From: Spirochaetota bacterium | GTDB taxonomy: Bacteria > Spirochaetota > Brevinematia > DTOW01 | Reading direction: 5' to 3' | Assembly (NCBI GenBank): GCA_028276145.1 | Contig: JAPYWX010000112.1 | Coordinates: 1 to 5,249 of the forward strand | DNA: 5,249 nucleotides | In this document: positions 4,806 through 5,249 of the stretch, one piece after another | Position numbering within the stretch: the stretch's first letter is position 1 | Layout of the letters: the number at the start of each line of letters is the position of its first letter | Position numbers and translations under genes: made by a program | Notes under the pieces: generated by a model | Told to the model about the DNA's origin: nothing | Database searches by the model: none | What the model saw: the letters and a program-made list of their open reading frames with translations, nothing else

Positions 4806-5249
4806 ATGGAAGATAAAGAAAAGAAAAAGCAAACAAAGGATACCACTAAAGAAGTTTATGATAGTCTCTACAAGGAAAAAGTTAGAAAGGAAAACATCAG
4901 GAGGTACTCAATAATTTCTGGTATCGTAATCGTTTCCTTAGCAGTTATTTTACTTATTTACTTCCTGATCATAGGACCCTATTTAGACAGACTTTCCAAA
5001 GAACCTAAGAGTTTTGATATTGTTGTCTCACTAGCTTATGGTGATGTTAAGGTTTCCAATGTGATATTGGGTAGTTCAAAAAGTGTTGAAATTGGTTATC
5101 GCTTGAAGGAGGGAGATGTCATAATCACATCTAATGATTCAGAATGCGAATTGAAGGTTTCACATTTTAGTGAAATAAAAATACTTGAAAACTCAGTTGT
5201 TTCCTTTTCTGAGTTAATTACAAAAACTAAAGAGACCATTAGAGAGATC
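4806..5249 (+). CDS. Membrane-anchored protein with FecR-like periplasmic domain (3' end outside window)
   Basis: The first 148 codons are visible and the frame is still open at the window's end. Residues 1-33 are very rich in Lys and Glu and should be cytoplasmic. Residues about 35-57 are one hydrophobic transmembrane helix, and the rest should face the periplasm. From about 70 the sequence follows the FecR-type pattern: IVVSLAYGDVKV (72-83), LKEGDVIITSNDSECELKV (100-118), then FSEIKILENSVVSF (121-134), a set of beta strands with the conserved L..GD.I.T and I.I...S motifs. In classical FecR this region senses a TonB-dependent receptor. In spirochaetes and other phyla the domain occurs in many envelope proteins without that system, so a sensory or structural envelope role is only inferred. 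No sigma factor gene is adjacent in view. The start is supported by the ribosome site at 4791-4797 and the promoter at 4701-4730. Confidence 0.8.
   Translation, partial: MEDKEKKKQTKDTTKEVYDSLYKEKVRKENIRRYSIISGIVIVSLAVILLIYFLIIGPYLDRLSKEPKSFDIVVSLAYGDVKVSNVILGSSKSVEIGYRLKEGDVIITSNDSECELKVSHFSEIKILENSVVSFSELITKTKETIREI

Noticed and set aside
2788..4880. Shared peptide YDSLYKE in PriA and in the FecR-like protein
   Set aside because: The codons differ and the contexts are unrelated (helicase core and charged cytoplasmic tail), so it is a chance match in Lys/Glu-rich sequence.

Overview
The window looks like a piece of a low-GC, flagellated, double-membraned bacterium. A spirochaete or a relative (for example Brevinematales) would fit, but no marker here fixes the lineage. 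The hints are an AT-rich genome, a FliO-type flagellar export protein, a membrane-anchored FecR-like protein, a secreted protein with a FIMAH-like tail, and little use of strong Shine-Dalgarno sites. The lineage is inference; the gene calls rest on visible motifs.

Layout. Bases 1-789 (+) hold the 3' part of a gene whose start lies outside the window. It encodes a probable exported protein ending in an alpha-helical FIMAH-like domain and is visibly more GC-rich than the rest. A short gap (790-870) carries a weak hairpin and a good sigma70-type promoter whose -10 box ends six bases before the next ATG. Bases 871-3427 (+) are a two-gene operon: a FliO-like membrane protein (871-1455), then primosomal helicase PriA (1457-3427), with one base between stop and start. 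Bases 3428-3600 separate convergent genes and hold a small hairpin and a sequence resembling a widespread dispersed intergenic repeat. Bases 3601-4518 (-) encode a class I SAM-dependent methyltransferase with an N-terminal zinc ribbon. Bases 4519-4805 are a 287-base divergent control region with two outward promoters, three copies of a 9-base GTTGAAAAA box, a 12-base direct repeat and competing small hairpins. Bases 4806-5249 (+) hold the 5' part of a gene for a single-pass membrane protein with a FecR-like periplasmic domain; it runs off the window.

How the genes relate. FliO and PriA are probably cotranscribed but work in unrelated processes (flagellar export assembly and replication restart). 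FliO usually sits with fliP/fliQ/fliR, so this position suggests it was displaced from the flagellar operon. The methyltransferase and the FecR-like gene are divergent and may share control elements. I see no CRISPR array, tRNA, rRNA, transposase or complete mobile element, and no convincing new multi-gene system. The most interesting signals are regulatory: two apparently leaderless genes, and the repeat-rich divergent control region.
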